From an uncultured Bacteroidales bacterium (GTDB taxonomy: Bacteria > Bacteroidota > Bacteroidia > Bacteroidales > P3): DNA of 64,000 nt. The notes under the pieces are model-generated. The model had not been told where the DNA came from. It saw nothing but the letters and a program-made list of their open reading frames with translations, and did no database searches. The stretch covers positions 1 to 64,000 of the forward strand of contig CALUNB010000001.1 in NCBI GenBank assembly GCA_944321885.1, written 5' to 3'. The translations under genes were made by a program, and so were the position numbers. Of the stretch, positions 16,722-25,307 are shown one piece after another. Positions within the stretch are counted from its first letter, which is position 1. Each line of letters starts with the position of its first letter.

Positions 16722-17411
16722 TTAATGCCGCACCCAAACGTTCCGCAAAATATCCTCCAGCTTCGCTTTTCCCAACGCTCCGCTCCAACGGTTCCACCAT
16801 GGACTGGATGGATGAGACACCTGCTCTATCCTTAACCCGTTAAAAACAAAAGACTTCGATTTCAAATAATTCTCAAACGACAAGAATGCCAACTTGCTAA
16901 GAAATACCACCAAGTCCGGATTTATACAACGGATGATGCCGACAAGAGCCTCTCCAGCCACTTCCTTGTCAATTGGCAGAGGCTTAAATCCTTTTGTTTT
17001 CCCGTCATTATAAGCCGGTCTTAAAAAATAATTATAGAACGCCGCTTCGGCCAAACCGTCAAGATGCCCTATCCCGTTGTCATCAAGGACCTTTCCCATT
17101 ATCTTAAAGACCTTATTGAATGTTTTGTAACCTATATCGTTATTGACATCCTTTTTCCTATATTCCGGAATCAATTTCGCTCCTTCTCCTCTATACCATA
17201 ATTCCGTATCAAGAAAATCACTTTGAGAAAGATCCCTATCACTGAAATAGTTACTCTCTCCTATCAAAAGTAGTTTCCCATGCCTGCCGTCCTCTCGCCA
17301 ATAATGCTCCCTCACGGCCGGAAGCAAATCCGGGAATCTTACGAATATCCCTTCGCGGACAATACCGCCTTTGCCTATCTGACTAAGCATCTGTAACAAG
17401 CCTGCATCCAT
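16722..17411 (-). CDS. Uracil-DNA glycosylase-superfamily-like protein
   Basis: 229 residues. The layout suggests the UDG fold: LLLIGESNYFSD where motif A sits, an AFYNYFLRPA strand, INPDLVVFLSKLAF (core strand and helix) and a C-terminal VSHPSSPWWNR resembling motif B (HPS). Such proteins bind or excise damaged bases, but the classical catalytic residues cannot be aligned with certainty, so activity is unproven. It starts 6 bases after the stop of the membrane-protein gene upstream and is probably in the same operon. The codon use is more AT-rich than that of the flanking housekeeping genes. Confidence 0.55.
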   Translation of the reverse strand: MDAGLLQMLSQIGKGGIVREGIFVRFPDLLPAVREHYWREDGRHGKLLLIGESNYFSDRDLSQSDFLDTELWYRGEGAKLIPEYRKKDVNNDIGYKTFNKVFKIMGKVLDDNGIGHLDGLAEAAFYNYFLRPAYNDGKTKGFKPLPIDKEVAGEALVGIIRCINPDLVVFLSKLAFLSFENYLKSKSFVFNGLRIEQVSHPSSPWWNRWSGALGKAKLEDILRNVWVRH

Positions 17412-17417
17412 ATAGCA

Positions 17418-18650
17418 CTAATTTTGATGGTTCTTCATATCGTTGAGTAATTTCCGATATTGTGCAAATACGTTGTCAAAAGAAGCATACTTTAGACAAT
17501 ACCACCATTCATTATTTTTCACCGTAAGTCCATTTATTTTCATGATATTCCTAAATACAACATCTTCTAGAAGGGATTGGGAAACATTGTCCTCGTCATC
17601 ATACTTGGTAATACCGAAATAAACCAATTTTTTGCCCGCATCATACTCAATGGCAGCTCGAACTTTTGTCCCAAGCAAAGAAAACGGTACGGATAAATTC
17701 TTCCATTGTCCGACATTTTCCCAATTGTTCCAGTTTCCTAAAAGAGAATTGCCATCTTTTTCAAGCACCTCGGCCCAATTTCCAAACATGGTTTCTTCGT
17801 ATGATTTCCCAGCCTCACTTTCAACAATATTTTCTTCCATGCCCCCCCCCACTTTCTCCGTAACCAATGGAACCGCGTCATTCCCCTCCTCTTCACTATC
17901 CGACAGAGTCAGTTTTCCGGGTCTATCTTTTTGCTTCATCTTCTCCTGCATATCACCAATATAAGTATCCACATTTTCCATACTGACAAGCGGTGGTTTG
18001 CGGAATCGGATAGAAAATATCGCAAAGAAAACAAGCTTGACAACGACAAAGGTCCACAACATCGCCCCTATGGCATCACCCGTCTGACCTGATTTCATTT
18101 GCTCTATGATTTGCGAGACATTCAGCGTATTCGAACCATAACAAACAAAACCAAGGAATACCAATAAAGACAATCCAAACCCCCATGCATTGGAATAATG
18201 TTTCCGCCCTTTTTTCCTCTGCTTCTGTGGCCTGTTTTCCAATGCCTCAATGACCGGTGCTGTTTGCCCTATCACATAATTCGCATTATCCAACTGAGCC
18301 TTTAAATCCTGCCCCCGATAACTCCTGACAGAGATCTGTCCATTCTGGTTAAGCCTGATCCTCTCTCTTTCGACAGCAGCCTCAACATACTTTTTCGTTC
18401 TTAAAGCAGCAGAAAAATCCTCCCAACTGCTCTTGAACAATTCCCTCTCACCATAGTTCAACCAGAAAAAATCACGCTTACGCCTTTTATCCGATGACAG
18501 ATATGCTATCTGATTGATCAAATACAACACCAAAAAAATCAACGGAGAAGCATATATTACTGCACCAAAGAGAAGAAGTACAACTGCCAGCAATAGAACA
18601 ACAGACACAACCTTTGTTTCTATCGAATTGCTTTGATTTTGTTTCGCCAT
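17418..18650 (-). CDS. Hypothetical membrane protein with a mid-gene G9 tract
   Basis: 410 residues. Two hydrophobic segments close to the N-terminus (VVSVVLLLAVVLLLFGAVIY and SPLIFLVLYLINQIAYL) and two in the middle (FGLSLLVFLGFVCYG and GAMLWTFVVVKLVFFAIF) suggest four membrane helices. The C-terminal 170 residues are soluble and contain a tryptophan-rich stretch (GNWNNWENVGQWKN). A run of nine G on the coding strand (nine C at 17842-17850) encodes VGGG at about residue 267. No family was recognised. It lies directly upstream of the uracil-glycosylase-like gene. Confidence 0.7.
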   Translation of the reverse strand: MAKQNQSNSIETKVVSVVLLLAVVLLLFGAVIYASPLIFLVLYLINQIAYLSSDKRRKRDFFWLNYGERELFKSSWEDFSAALRTKKYVEAAVERERIRLNQNGQISVRSYRGQDLKAQLDNANYVIGQTAPVIEALENRPQKQRKKGRKHYSNAWGFGLSLLVFLGFVCYGSNTLNVSQIIEQMKSGQTGDAIGAMLWTFVVVKLVFFAIFSIRFRKPPLVSMENVDTYIGDMQEKMKQKDRPGKLTLSDSEEEGNDAVPLVTEKVGGGMEENIVESEAGKSYEETMFGNWAEVLEKDGNSLLGNWNNWENVGQWKNLSVPFSLLGTKVRAAIEYDAGKKLVYFGITKYDDEDNVSQSLLEDVVFRNIMKINGLTVKNNEWWYCLKYASFDNVFAQYRKLLNDMKNHQN

Positions 18651-18870
18651 GTCACTTTTTCCTTTTTTTATTCCATTTTACGAATTCCGTAAACGACAAG
18701 CCTGTTTCTCTCAAACCGGAAGTAAACCTAAGTCCATGCCGCCCTATTGTAATAGTTATGAACCTGGATATAAACGAAAATGAGATACCCCGTTTACTTA
18801 CATTCAAGAAAACTCGCGGCAAAATCCGGAACCGTCTCCAAAAACGGACATATACCATATCAAGAAAGCG

Positions 18871-19506
18871 CTATAATTCAGATACTTCGATATAATACTC
18901 CGAACCATCCACATCTGAACCATCCGTATCTGCCAATCGAATCAAATAATCGACATTAGTTATAGTATTTGTCACCGTAAAAGTGGCATATCCTTCTTCA
19001 TCCTTCACAAGGACAGGATCGCTCAGCACAACCCTCGATTCCACACCGTCGATTGTTTCAAAGTAATATTCTATGAATTCCTTTGCATATTGGTCATCGA
19101 TATCCTCCATTGGAAAATCTTCTTTTAAAACATGATTGTTGACAATATACTGGATATTCTCCCACCCTATACTGTAAGACTTATTCACCATCTCCTCCAC
19201 CCCCCTCTCATAGGTATCCTGATCAATCCCCAGAATATCAAGTTCATCTCCTATTAACCAATTATAGGTATTCGCGTTATCAGCCATTTCATCCGCGACA
19301 ACCGAATACACCTCTTGATACTTATCCGGCAAGACTTCGTTCTGATATATTGTCAATATCACCAATGGCTCGACCTCACGCATCATGGAGTCCAAATCTA
19401 TCGTACCCACTGATTTAAGATTAACACGGTTTCCACACGATACCAATGCCAGCGATGTCAGAAACACAGGTACAAGAACCTTTGCCGATTGTCCGAAAGC
19501 TTTCAT
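18871..19506 (-). CDS. Putative lipoprotein, function unknown
   Basis: 211 residues. The N-terminus is a lipoprotein signal peptide with a lipobox (VFLTSLALVSC, Cys 24), so it is probably membrane-anchored and periplasmic or surface-facing. The mature part is acidic, with no metal or catalytic motif that can be seen. The C-terminus looks beta-rich (EEGYATFTVTNTITNVDYLI). It is separated by 220 gene-free bases from the membrane-protein gene downstream and shares its AT-rich composition. No family was recognised. Confidence 0.7.
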   Translation of the reverse strand: MKAFGQSAKVLVPVFLTSLALVSCGNRVNLKSVGTIDLDSMMREVEPLVILTIYQNEVLPDKYQEVYSVVADEMADNANTYNWLIGDELDILGIDQDTYERGVEEMVNKSYSIGWENIQYIVNNHVLKEDFPMEDIDDQYAKEFIEYYFETIDGVESRVVLSDPVLVKDEEGYATFTVTNTITNVDYLIRLADTDGSDVDGSEYYIEVSEL

Positions 19507-19537
19507 AAAAATTATTTTTTTGCCTGCCGATGCCCAA

Positions 19538-19831
19538 TCAGACTGTTATAAAATAGTGTAGAAAGCGTAGCACCGAAGCCCATTTTTGCAAGCAAGTTCC
19601 AGAAAATTGTGAAGAAAAAAAACAAGCAGGCTTCCATTCATACCAACAGAAATGAGACATGATAATGCCTGCATATTCCTCTTCATCGCATTCACCGGAT
19701 TCGCTTGCGAGAATAAACTTACACTTTCCGTATTTGTCAAAATATCGTTTTAAACACCGGAGACTTCTCCATCCATAAACACCCTTGCCATCCTTTATCC
19801 TTTTGCCAATCTCTTGGGAAGAAACCCGCAT
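19538..19831 (-). CDS. Doubtful small ORF upstream of the lipoprotein gene
   Basis: A 97-codon frame rich in Cys, Phe and Trp. An overlapping 64-codon frame on the same strand (19546-19740) is about equally plausible and is hydrophobic (GSLLVFFLHNFLELAC). Neither resembles a known family and no promoter was found. It may be a decayed gene in an AT-rich accessory block. Confidence 0.2.
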   Translation of the reverse strand: MRVSSQEIGKRIKDGKGVYGWRSLRCLKRYFDKYGKCKFILASESGECDEEEYAGIIMSHFCWYEWKPACFFSSQFSGTCLQKWASVLRFLHYFITV

Positions 19832-19965
19832 CTCTTTATTTTATAAAATATTATTTTACACATATTTAACAGAATTCAAATCATTTTATTCAAAGACATG
19901 ACCAGCGACTTGTTTTCCCTGATTTACAGTCAAGACCTCAGGCAGATAGTTGAAAAACAATGGAT

Positions 19966-19997
19966 TTTGCATTTTTGAAAAAAAAGTATTACCTTTG
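19966..19997 (+). promoter_or_regulatory. Strong promoter without an adjacent gene
   Basis: TTTG (19966-19969), 20 bases, TACCTTTG (19990-19997). The nearest plus-strand gene is 317 bases away and has its own exact promoter at 20256-20286. The predicted transcript start falls immediately before a 15-bp hairpin. Confidence 0.65.
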
Positions 19998-20004
19998 CAA
20001 TGCC

Positions 20005-20039
20005 AAGTGTAGGTTTCTTCCCAAGAGACCTGCACTTTT
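20005..20039 (+). ncRNA. Candidate short RNA or leader hairpin
   Basis: Bases 20005-20019 pair with 20023-20037 over all 15 positions if G-U pairs are allowed (13 Watson-Crick pairs plus two G-U). The loop has three bases and TTTT follows. The stem begins at the predicted +1 of the promoter at 19966-19997. It is either a terminator giving an RNA of about 40 bases or a stable 5' cap on a long leader for the nitroreductase gene. Confidence 0.35.
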
Positions 20040-20255
20040 CGTAAATGTCCGACAGTTTTTCGCCTTTTTCTTTCAGCCCGTGTCTCTATATACAGATAAA
20101 AACACCAGGCGACAATAATCCAACCAAAACGAATTTCTTCGGCCGGTCCTCTTCTTTTCTATAGACAATCTGAAAAGCTTTCGCATGAGGAAAGCGAAAC
20201 TGATTATCCCGAATTCCTCGTAGCCAGGACACTTGATGTAGCAAGAAGAGAGCAT

Positions 20256-20286
20256 TTTGCCCTCTCAAATGAAAGCCTTACCTTTG
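20256..20286 (+). promoter_or_regulatory. Promoter of the nitroreductase gene
   Basis: TTTG (20256-20259), exactly 19 bases, TACCTTTG (20279-20286). The predicted transcript start lies about 20 bases before the ATG at 20314, which supports that start over an ATG at 20257. Confidence 0.8.
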
Positions 20287-20313
20287 GCGGTATTTGCCCC
20301 AAAACTCCACACC

Positions 20314-20916
20314 ATGCAATTGACTGAACTTTTATCGAAGAACCGCTCTTACCGCCGTTTCGTGCAGCAAGACCGGATTCCACTCGCCCTTCTGGAAGAA
20401 TGGGTAGGCCATTGCCGCCTCTGCGCCTCGGGTCGCAACCTCCAAGCCTTGAAATACGCCATCGTGTACCAGGAGGAAGATTGCGCCAAGGTATTCCCGT
20501 TCCTGGCATGGGCGGGTTATCTCAAAGACTGGCCGGGACCGGAAGAAGGGGAACGCCCCTCGGCTTACTTGATCCAGCTTTTGGACCAATCCCTCGCCAC
20601 GGACTGCCTTTGCGACGATGGCATCCAGTTGCAGACCCTTTTGCTTTCGGCCTGCGAACAAGGGTATGGCGGATGTATTATCAAGGCGTTCAACAACAAA
20701 GAATTGCGCAAGCTGCTCAACTTGCCCGGACACCTGCAAATCCTCCATGTGTTAGCCTTGGGCCGACCCAAGGAGAAAGTCGTCATCGAAGACATGCAGG
20801 GCCAAGAAGTCCGCTATTGGCGTAGCCCCGACCAAATCCACCATGTCCCCAAAAGACCGGTATCGGAATTGGTTTACCGGATTGGTCTACCGGAACCGTC
20901 CAGCCCGGAAAAATAA
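20314..20916 (+). CDS. Nitroreductase-family FMN protein
   Basis: 200 residues. The N-terminus has the family signature MQLTELLSKNRSYRRF (arginine residues bind FMN phosphate) and the following CRLCASGRNLQALKYAIV resembles the S-x-x-N-x-Q FMN-contacting block. A later QTLLLSACEQGYGGCII segment and HVLALGRPKEK complete the fold. These enzymes reduce nitro groups, quinones or other acceptors with NAD(P)H; the natural substrate is not visible. The exact promoter upstream fits a short leader. The next gene starts 110 bases downstream on the same strand. Confidence 0.88.
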   Translation: MQLTELLSKNRSYRRFVQQDRIPLALLEEWVGHCRLCASGRNLQALKYAIVYQEEDCAKVFPFLAWAGYLKDWPGPEEGERPSAYLIQLLDQSLATDCLCDDGIQLQTLLLSACEQGYGGCIIKAFNNKELRKLLNLPGHLQILHVLALGRPKEKVVIEDMQGQEVRYWRSPDQIHHVPKRPVSELVYRIGLPEPSSPEK

Positions 20917-21026
20917 AGGAAGAACACAACCGGACAGGAAGAGTTTGGATTTCGTATCTTCGCAGCCGGAATGCCCCTGCCGTCCAAGGCAAGGACGTTC
21001 CGGAACGCCAACGAAGAAACAACGCC

Positions 21027-21929
21027 ATGCTGATACGAACGGCCAAAAGCCATCCTGTCTTCCAGTTCATCCTCCTGTTTGCCGTCTCCCTGGCCTTGGC
21101 TGGCAAAGACCTGATTACAAAAGGACTCTTCCACGGACCCACCTGGGCCGGATGGTTGCTCCACTTGTCATGGGCCTTGGCTGTCGGCTTCATGGCATCC
21201 AGACACCGGCTTTCCCGTAATCCAGGACTGATTGCACTCATTTTCTTCTGCCTGGACGTCGTCCATTCGGGGATGGCATACCGTACAATTCTCTGGAGTT
21301 ATCCGCTTTTCATCCTGAGCATCCACTACTGCATGTCGATTTACGGGCAGGAAAAACCCTACCCGGCCATTTTCAATGCCAGTTTTTTCTGGAGCGCTCT
21401 CACGGTCTTCTGCCCGGAACTCCTCTTCAGCCTGCCCTGCTTTTTCATCATCCTACTTTCCTATTCGGCCACCTCTTGGCGGGAATGGGCCAGCACCTTG
21501 CTCGGCATGGGCGCCCCCTACCTCCTGCTTGCCGCTTACGACTTCCTTTTCAACACGGGAATCTTGGCGCAAAACTGGGAACAAGCCTTTAATCTCGACC
21601 TCCCGGCATTCCATAAGGAACTTATCCTGCCCGGCATTCTCCTTCTCTGCTGCATGGTGACCACCCTGCTCTCCATTTTTTCCTTGCGGCAATCCTTGCA
21701 AGATGTGGACATGTCGGAACGGCATAAATCCTCGGCCCTGACCGCCTTGTTCATCTACCTTTCCATTTTCTGCCTGGGAACCAATCTCGACCCTGCCCTC
21801 TGCTTCCCGCTCTTCATCCCCCTGGCCTTTTTCTGCACCAAATTCTTAGTCAACACCAAGAACGAGAAAGTCAAGGATTGGATTTTCCTCGGTATCCTCC
21901 TGACTTCCCTCCTCGGCATGTACCTCTAA
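21027..21929 (+). CDS. Polytopic membrane protein, function unknown
   Basis: 300 residues, mostly hydrophobic, with about eight predicted membrane helices, for example FQFILLFAVSLALAG, ALIFFCLDVVHSGMAY and ALFIYLSIFCLGTN. The arrangement and length resemble the Bacteroidota-specific DUF6427 family, but this is a judgement by eye. No catalytic motif is apparent. A weak TATCTTCG box at about 20958 may be its promoter. A strong bidirectional hairpin follows at 21984-22020. Confidence 0.7.
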   Translation: MLIRTAKSHPVFQFILLFAVSLALAGKDLITKGLFHGPTWAGWLLHLSWALAVGFMASRHRLSRNPGLIALIFFCLDVVHSGMAYRTILWSYPLFILSIHYCMSIYGQEKPYPAIFNASFFWSALTVFCPELLFSLPCFFIILLSYSATSWREWASTLLGMGAPYLLLAAYDFLFNTGILAQNWEQAFNLDLPAFHKELILPGILLLCCMVTTLLSIFSLRQSLQDVDMSERHKSSALTALFIYLSIFCLGTNLDPALCFPLFIPLAFFCTKFLVNTKNEKVKDWIFLGILLTSLLGMYL

Positions 21930-21980
21930 GCCGCGCCCAGCCCGTCGCATCCAACAGGCTCAGAATCCCCAAGAAACAAA

Positions 21981-22023
21981 AAAGGTGCGCCCCGGACATT
22001 TTAAATCCGGAACACACCTCTTT
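21981..22023. terminator. Bidirectional intrinsic terminator
   Basis: GGTGCGC..CCGGA (from 21984) pairs with TCCGG..CACACC (to 22019), around a short AT loop. A-run on the left and TTT on the right serve both strands. It separates the convergent membrane-protein and CoA-transferase genes. Confidence 0.75.
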
Positions 22024-22072
22024 CGACACCGGTCCGGAACCTGACGGCCAAACCGGTTCAAGGTTCGAAAAA

Positions 22073-23374
22073 CTATCCCACATAGTGGAAATGGGGACCG
22101 AAACGTTCAAAAGCCGCACGGTCCAATTCTTCCCGATGGTCGGGATGGGCAATCGAAATCAAGAGCTTGGCCCTTTCCTGCATCGTCTTCCCGTACAAGT
22201 TCACCGCCCCGTATTCGGTAACGACCCATTGCACGTGGGCCCGCGAGGTCACGACCCCTGCACCCGGAGCCAAAACCGGTGCGATTTTGCTGATTCCCTT
22301 GTTGGTAACGGAAGGCATGGCAATGATAGGTTTCCCGCCTTCGCTCAAGGAAGCACCCCGGATGAAGTCCACCTGGCCACCCACGCCGGAATAGAACTTG
22401 GTTCCCAAGGAATCGGCGCAAACCTGCCCGGTCAAATCGATTTGCAAAGCCGAGTTGATGGCCGTCACCTTGGGATTCTTGGCAATGATGAACTCGTTGT
22501 TGGTGTATCCCACATCCATCATCAGAACACCGGGATTATCGTCCAGGAAATCGTACACTTCCTGGCTTCCCATCACGAAAGTGGAAACAATCTTGCCCCG
22601 GTCGATAGCTTTGTTCTTACCGTTGATGACCCCTTTGCGGACCAATTGCAACACCCCGTCGGCAAACATTTCGGTATGGACACCCAAGTTCTTGTGATTG
22701 CCCAACTGGGAAAGCACGGCATTAGGAATCGAGCCGATACCCATCTGGAGCGTGGCCCCGTCTTCAATCAAAGCGGCCACGTTCTTGCCAATCGTTTCCT
22801 CGACCGGCGAAGGCTGGGCGAAATGGGCCGTCATCAAAGGCGTGTCGTCCTCGGTGAAGATGTCGATCATGTCCATCGGAATCATGGCATCCCCGAAAAC
22901 CCTCGGCATCTTGGGGTTGATGGTGGCAATGACCGTGTCGGCGGTCTCTATCGCGGCCAGCGTGGCATCCACCGAGCAACCCAAGGAGACATAGCCATGC
23001 TTGTCGGGCGGGGTCACCTGGATCAAAGCCACGTTGGGACGGCAATAACCTTCCCGGATCAGGCGCTGGGTATCCTGCAAGAAAACAGGAATATAGTCGG
23101 CATAACCCGCCTGGGTGTCCTTGCGGACATTGGCTCCGGCAAAGAAGGATTCCAAAAGGAAAACGCCTTCGAACTCGGGTCCCGTATAGGGAGCCGGACC
23201 TTCGGTATGCAAATGCTGGATCCGGACGTTCTTGAACTCATGGCGGCGTCCGCGTTCGCACATGGCCTGAATCAATTTCTGGGGAGCGCATCCGATGGCG
23301 TGGATATGCACCCTGTCGTTGGTCTTGATGACCTTGACCGCCTCTTCGGCGGAAACGATTTTCAATTCAATCAT
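22073..23374 (-). CDS. Acetyl-CoA hydrolase/4-hydroxybutyrate CoA-transferase family protein
   Basis: 433 residues, the normal length. Family motifs: an N-terminal HIHAIGCAPQKLIQAMCERG, GIGSIPNAVLSQLGNHKNLG followed by VHTEMFADG (glutamate thought to form the thioester), and the C-terminal GVGGQVDFIRGA and HVQWVVTEYGAVNLYG. The family moves CoA between acetate or butyrate and other acyl groups; some anaerobic Bacteroidales use it in butyrate or succinate metabolism. Exact substrates are not readable. The ATG at 23374 is preferred because the upstream extension does not match the family; a CAAAAGTA box (TACTTTTG) lies 54 bases before. Confidence 0.9.
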   Translation of the reverse strand: MIELKIVSAEEAVKVIKTNDRVHIHAIGCAPQKLIQAMCERGRRHEFKNVRIQHLHTEGPAPYTGPEFEGVFLLESFFAGANVRKDTQAGYADYIPVFLQDTQRLIREGYCRPNVALIQVTPPDKHGYVSLGCSVDATLAAIETADTVIATINPKMPRVFGDAMIPMDMIDIFTEDDTPLMTAHFAQPSPVEETIGKNVAALIEDGATLQMGIGSIPNAVLSQLGNHKNLGVHTEMFADGVLQLVRKGVINGKNKAIDRGKIVSTFVMGSQEVYDFLDDNPGVLMMDVGYTNNEFIIAKNPKVTAINSALQIDLTGQVCADSLGTKFYSGVGGQVDFIRGASLSEGGKPIIAMPSVTNKGISKIAPVLAPGAGVVTSRAHVQWVVTEYGAVNLYGKTMQERAKLLISIAHPDHREELDRAAFERFGPHFHYVG

Positions 23375-23427
23375 ATCGTGTTTTGTTTTTTTCCCATGAA
23401 TCCGCCCCTCAACCCGGAAAGACGGCG

Positions 23428-23435
23428 CAAAAGTA
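23428..23435 (-). promoter_or_regulatory. -7 box of the CoA-transferase gene
   Basis: TACTTTTG on the minus strand, 54 bases before the ATG at 23374. The -33 element is weak. Confidence 0.5.
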
Positions 23436-23556
23436 CAAAGAATCCGTTGAAAAGCTCCCAAAGGAGTCCAAGAATCTGCGGGAATACCTTCCTCCTGTCC
23501 CGATTCGCGTAGCAAAACCAAAACTTTTTCGTAACCTTTTGTTTTGGAACCGGGAT

Positions 23557-23587
23557 TTTTCTATTTAAGCCAAACTCCCTATTTTTG
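23557..23587 (+). promoter_or_regulatory. Promoter of the secreted endonuclease/phosphatase gene
   Basis: TTTT (23557-23560), exactly 19 bases, TATTTTTG (23580-23587), one base off consensus at -33. It lies about 95 bases before the ATG at 23683. Divergent from the CoA-transferase promoter. Confidence 0.6.
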
Positions 23588-23682
23588 GCGTTCCTTTCCG
23601 GAGGGAAACCGGCCATGCCCTCTTTCCGGCATTCGACCCGGAAATCCGGCATTGCCCATAAAAACAGACCAATAGAAACATC

Positions 23683-24768
23683 ATGAAAAAACTCCTTTCA
23701 ATGAGACCGGGTTCCACGCCAAACGCGCTTGCCTTTCTTTTGTTGTTCTTCCTCCCTTTCAGCCTCCTGGCCCAGGAGCCCAAACAATACCAGCTGGGTA
23801 TGATTGGTTTCTACAACTTGGAGAACCTTTTCGACACCATCGACGACCCGGCCATCAACGATGAGGAGTTCCTGCCTAAAGGAAGTTACGCATGGAACGG
23901 GACAAAATACCATAACAAGCTCAAAAACATGTCGGAAGTCATCGCCCGGATTGGAACGGACGAAATCAAGGGCCACACCTTGCGGTGTCCCGACATCCTC
24001 GGCGTGAGTGAAATCGAGAACCGCTTGGTTTTGGAAGATTTGGTTGCCCAGCCTGCCTTGGCGCCTTACCGTTTCGGCATTGTCCATTACGATGGACCCG
24101 ATGCCCGGGGCGTGGACGTGGGGCTTTTGTACAAGAAAGACAAATTCAAGGTTTTGGGAAGCCGGTCGGTCCGTCTGCACGACCCGGAGAACCCCAATTT
24201 CAAGACCCGCGACCAGTTATTGGTTTCAGGGATTTACATGGGCGACACCATCCACATCATCGTCAACCACTGGCCCTCCCGCTTGGGCGGTGAAAAACAA
24301 AGTTCCCCGAAGCGGGAAATGGCCGCCCGCCTGACCCGTTCCCTCGTGGACAGCCTCTTGGCCATCAATCCCCAAGCCAAGGTCATCGTGATGGGCGACC
24401 TCAACGACGACCCCAAGAACAAAAGCGTGACGGAGGTCATGAACGCCCCCAAGACGGACGACTACAAGACCTTGCAACCGGGCCAGATGTTCAATGTTTC
24501 TTACGGCCTTTACAAAAGAGGCGTCGGCACCTTGTGCTACCGGGGGCAATGGAACCTTTTCGACCAAATCCTGATTACACAGGGCTTGACCGGCAAAGAC
24601 CGTTCCTCGCTCAAATTCTACGGATACCGGATTTTCAACGAGGACAAGTTGATTCAAAAAAGCGGACGTTACATCGGTTATCCGCTCCGCACCCATGCCG
24701 GCGGGGTCTACCTGAACGGTTACAGCGACCACTTCCCCGTCTTCATGGTGGTCATCAAGGAAAAATAA
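23683..24768 (+). CDS. Secreted endonuclease/exonuclease/phosphatase-fold protein
   Basis: 361 residues. A signal peptide ends at about residue 31 (FLPFSLLAQ), so it is exported. The mature part has the EEP-fold motifs in order: FYNLENLFDT, GVSEIENR with the metal-binding glutamate, VNHWPSR with a catalytic histidine, MGDLNDDP with the general-base aspartate and asparagine, and the final YSDHFPVFM with the paired Asp and His. Members cut DNA, RNA or phosphate esters with Mg2+. In the periplasm a scavenging nuclease or phosphodiesterase role is plausible but inferred. It has its own promoter and a terminator. Confidence 0.88.
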   Translation: MKKLLSMRPGSTPNALAFLLLFFLPFSLLAQEPKQYQLGMIGFYNLENLFDTIDDPAINDEEFLPKGSYAWNGTKYHNKLKNMSEVIARIGTDEIKGHTLRCPDILGVSEIENRLVLEDLVAQPALAPYRFGIVHYDGPDARGVDVGLLYKKDKFKVLGSRSVRLHDPENPNFKTRDQLLVSGIYMGDTIHIIVNHWPSRLGGEKQSSPKREMAARLTRSLVDSLLAINPQAKVIVMGDLNDDPKNKSVTEVMNAPKTDDYKTLQPGQMFNVSYGLYKRGVGTLCYRGQWNLFDQILITQGLTGKDRSSLKFYGYRIFNEDKLIQKSGRYIGYPLRTHAGGVYLNGYSDHFPVFMVVIKEK

Positions 24769-24838
24769 ACGAAACCAAGAATCTGGAATCTCCTCACCTT
24801 TGTGCGGACATTTACAGACTTTCGGTATTCGATACACA

Positions 24839-24876
24839 AACACCCGGTCCTACAACCCAATGTAGAACCGGGTGTT
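24839..24876 (+). terminator. Terminator of the endonuclease/phosphatase gene
   Basis: AACACCCGGTCCTACA (24839-24854) pairs with TGTAGAACCGGGTGTT (24861-24876) at all 16 positions with one wobble. A short T-rich tail follows. It ends 7 bases before the first TIR element. Confidence 0.7.
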
Positions 24877-24883
24877 CATTTAT

Positions 24884-25078
24884 CCCAAATCGGTCATTAG
24901 ACTTTGGGTAGATTGTCCGCTTATGTCATGCAGCATGCTTCTCGCCTAGCCGAAGGCGTAGCGGGCTACGTCGAGGCGTAGCGAGGAGCAAGATGCGGAC
25001 AGAAGCGAACAAGATGCACAAAAGCATCCCTCTTCAAAAACAGGAAACACACTCGGCGAGTCTAATGACCGATTTGGG
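24884..25078 (+). mobile_element. MITE-like element, copy A
   Basis: 195 bases bounded by perfect 19-base terminal inverted repeats: CCCAAATCGGTCATTAGAC at 24884-24902 and its reverse complement at 25060-25078. The interior holds no gene and contains a nested hairpin (GCCTAGCCGAAGGCGTAGCG and GGCGTAGCGA units, 24945-24990). The reverse complement of copy B has the same internal order, including a CATGCAGCATGCTTCTCG block. Its small size, lack of a gene and long TIRs fit a non-autonomous element that would need a transposase supplied elsewhere. Confidence 0.75.
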
Positions 25079-25127
25079 TTTATAGATAAATCGAAACGCC
25101 GAATCAAAGTACGGCGAAATCCACCGC

Positions 25128-25222
25128 TAAAATAGATTCAGCCTGAATAGATACGAGGCGGTCTTGTAAAATGAAAAAACAATTTCCGGTTCGCAGACGC
25201 AATACACGCGAGGGTGAAAAGC
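25128..25222 (+). repeat. Direct repeat unit 1 of a second family
   Basis: This stretch (starting TAAAATAGATTCA and containing GATACGAGGC and TCTTGTAAAATGAAAAAA) aligns closely, in the same orientation, with 25502-25599. Both copies lie directly to the right of a TIR element. Copy 1 lacks a perfect right-hand inverted end and looks decayed. Confidence 0.65.
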
Positions 25223-25307
25223 CCCTCATACAACGCCCAGGCGCCTAAAAAGCATTTACAGGAGGTAGATGCGAGGTGCCGAAGCGAAATGCGGCCACCG
25301 CCTTAAA

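Larger units (their letters stand above)
19507..20313. other. Gene-poor region before the nitroreductase gene
   Basis: About 800 bases without a secure gene. The left part is AT-rich and contains only the doubtful ORF at 19538-19831. The right part has two strong plus-strand promoters (19966-19997 and 20256-20286) and a long hairpin just after the first. Composition changes from AT-rich to GC-richer at about 20100. Confidence 0.55.
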
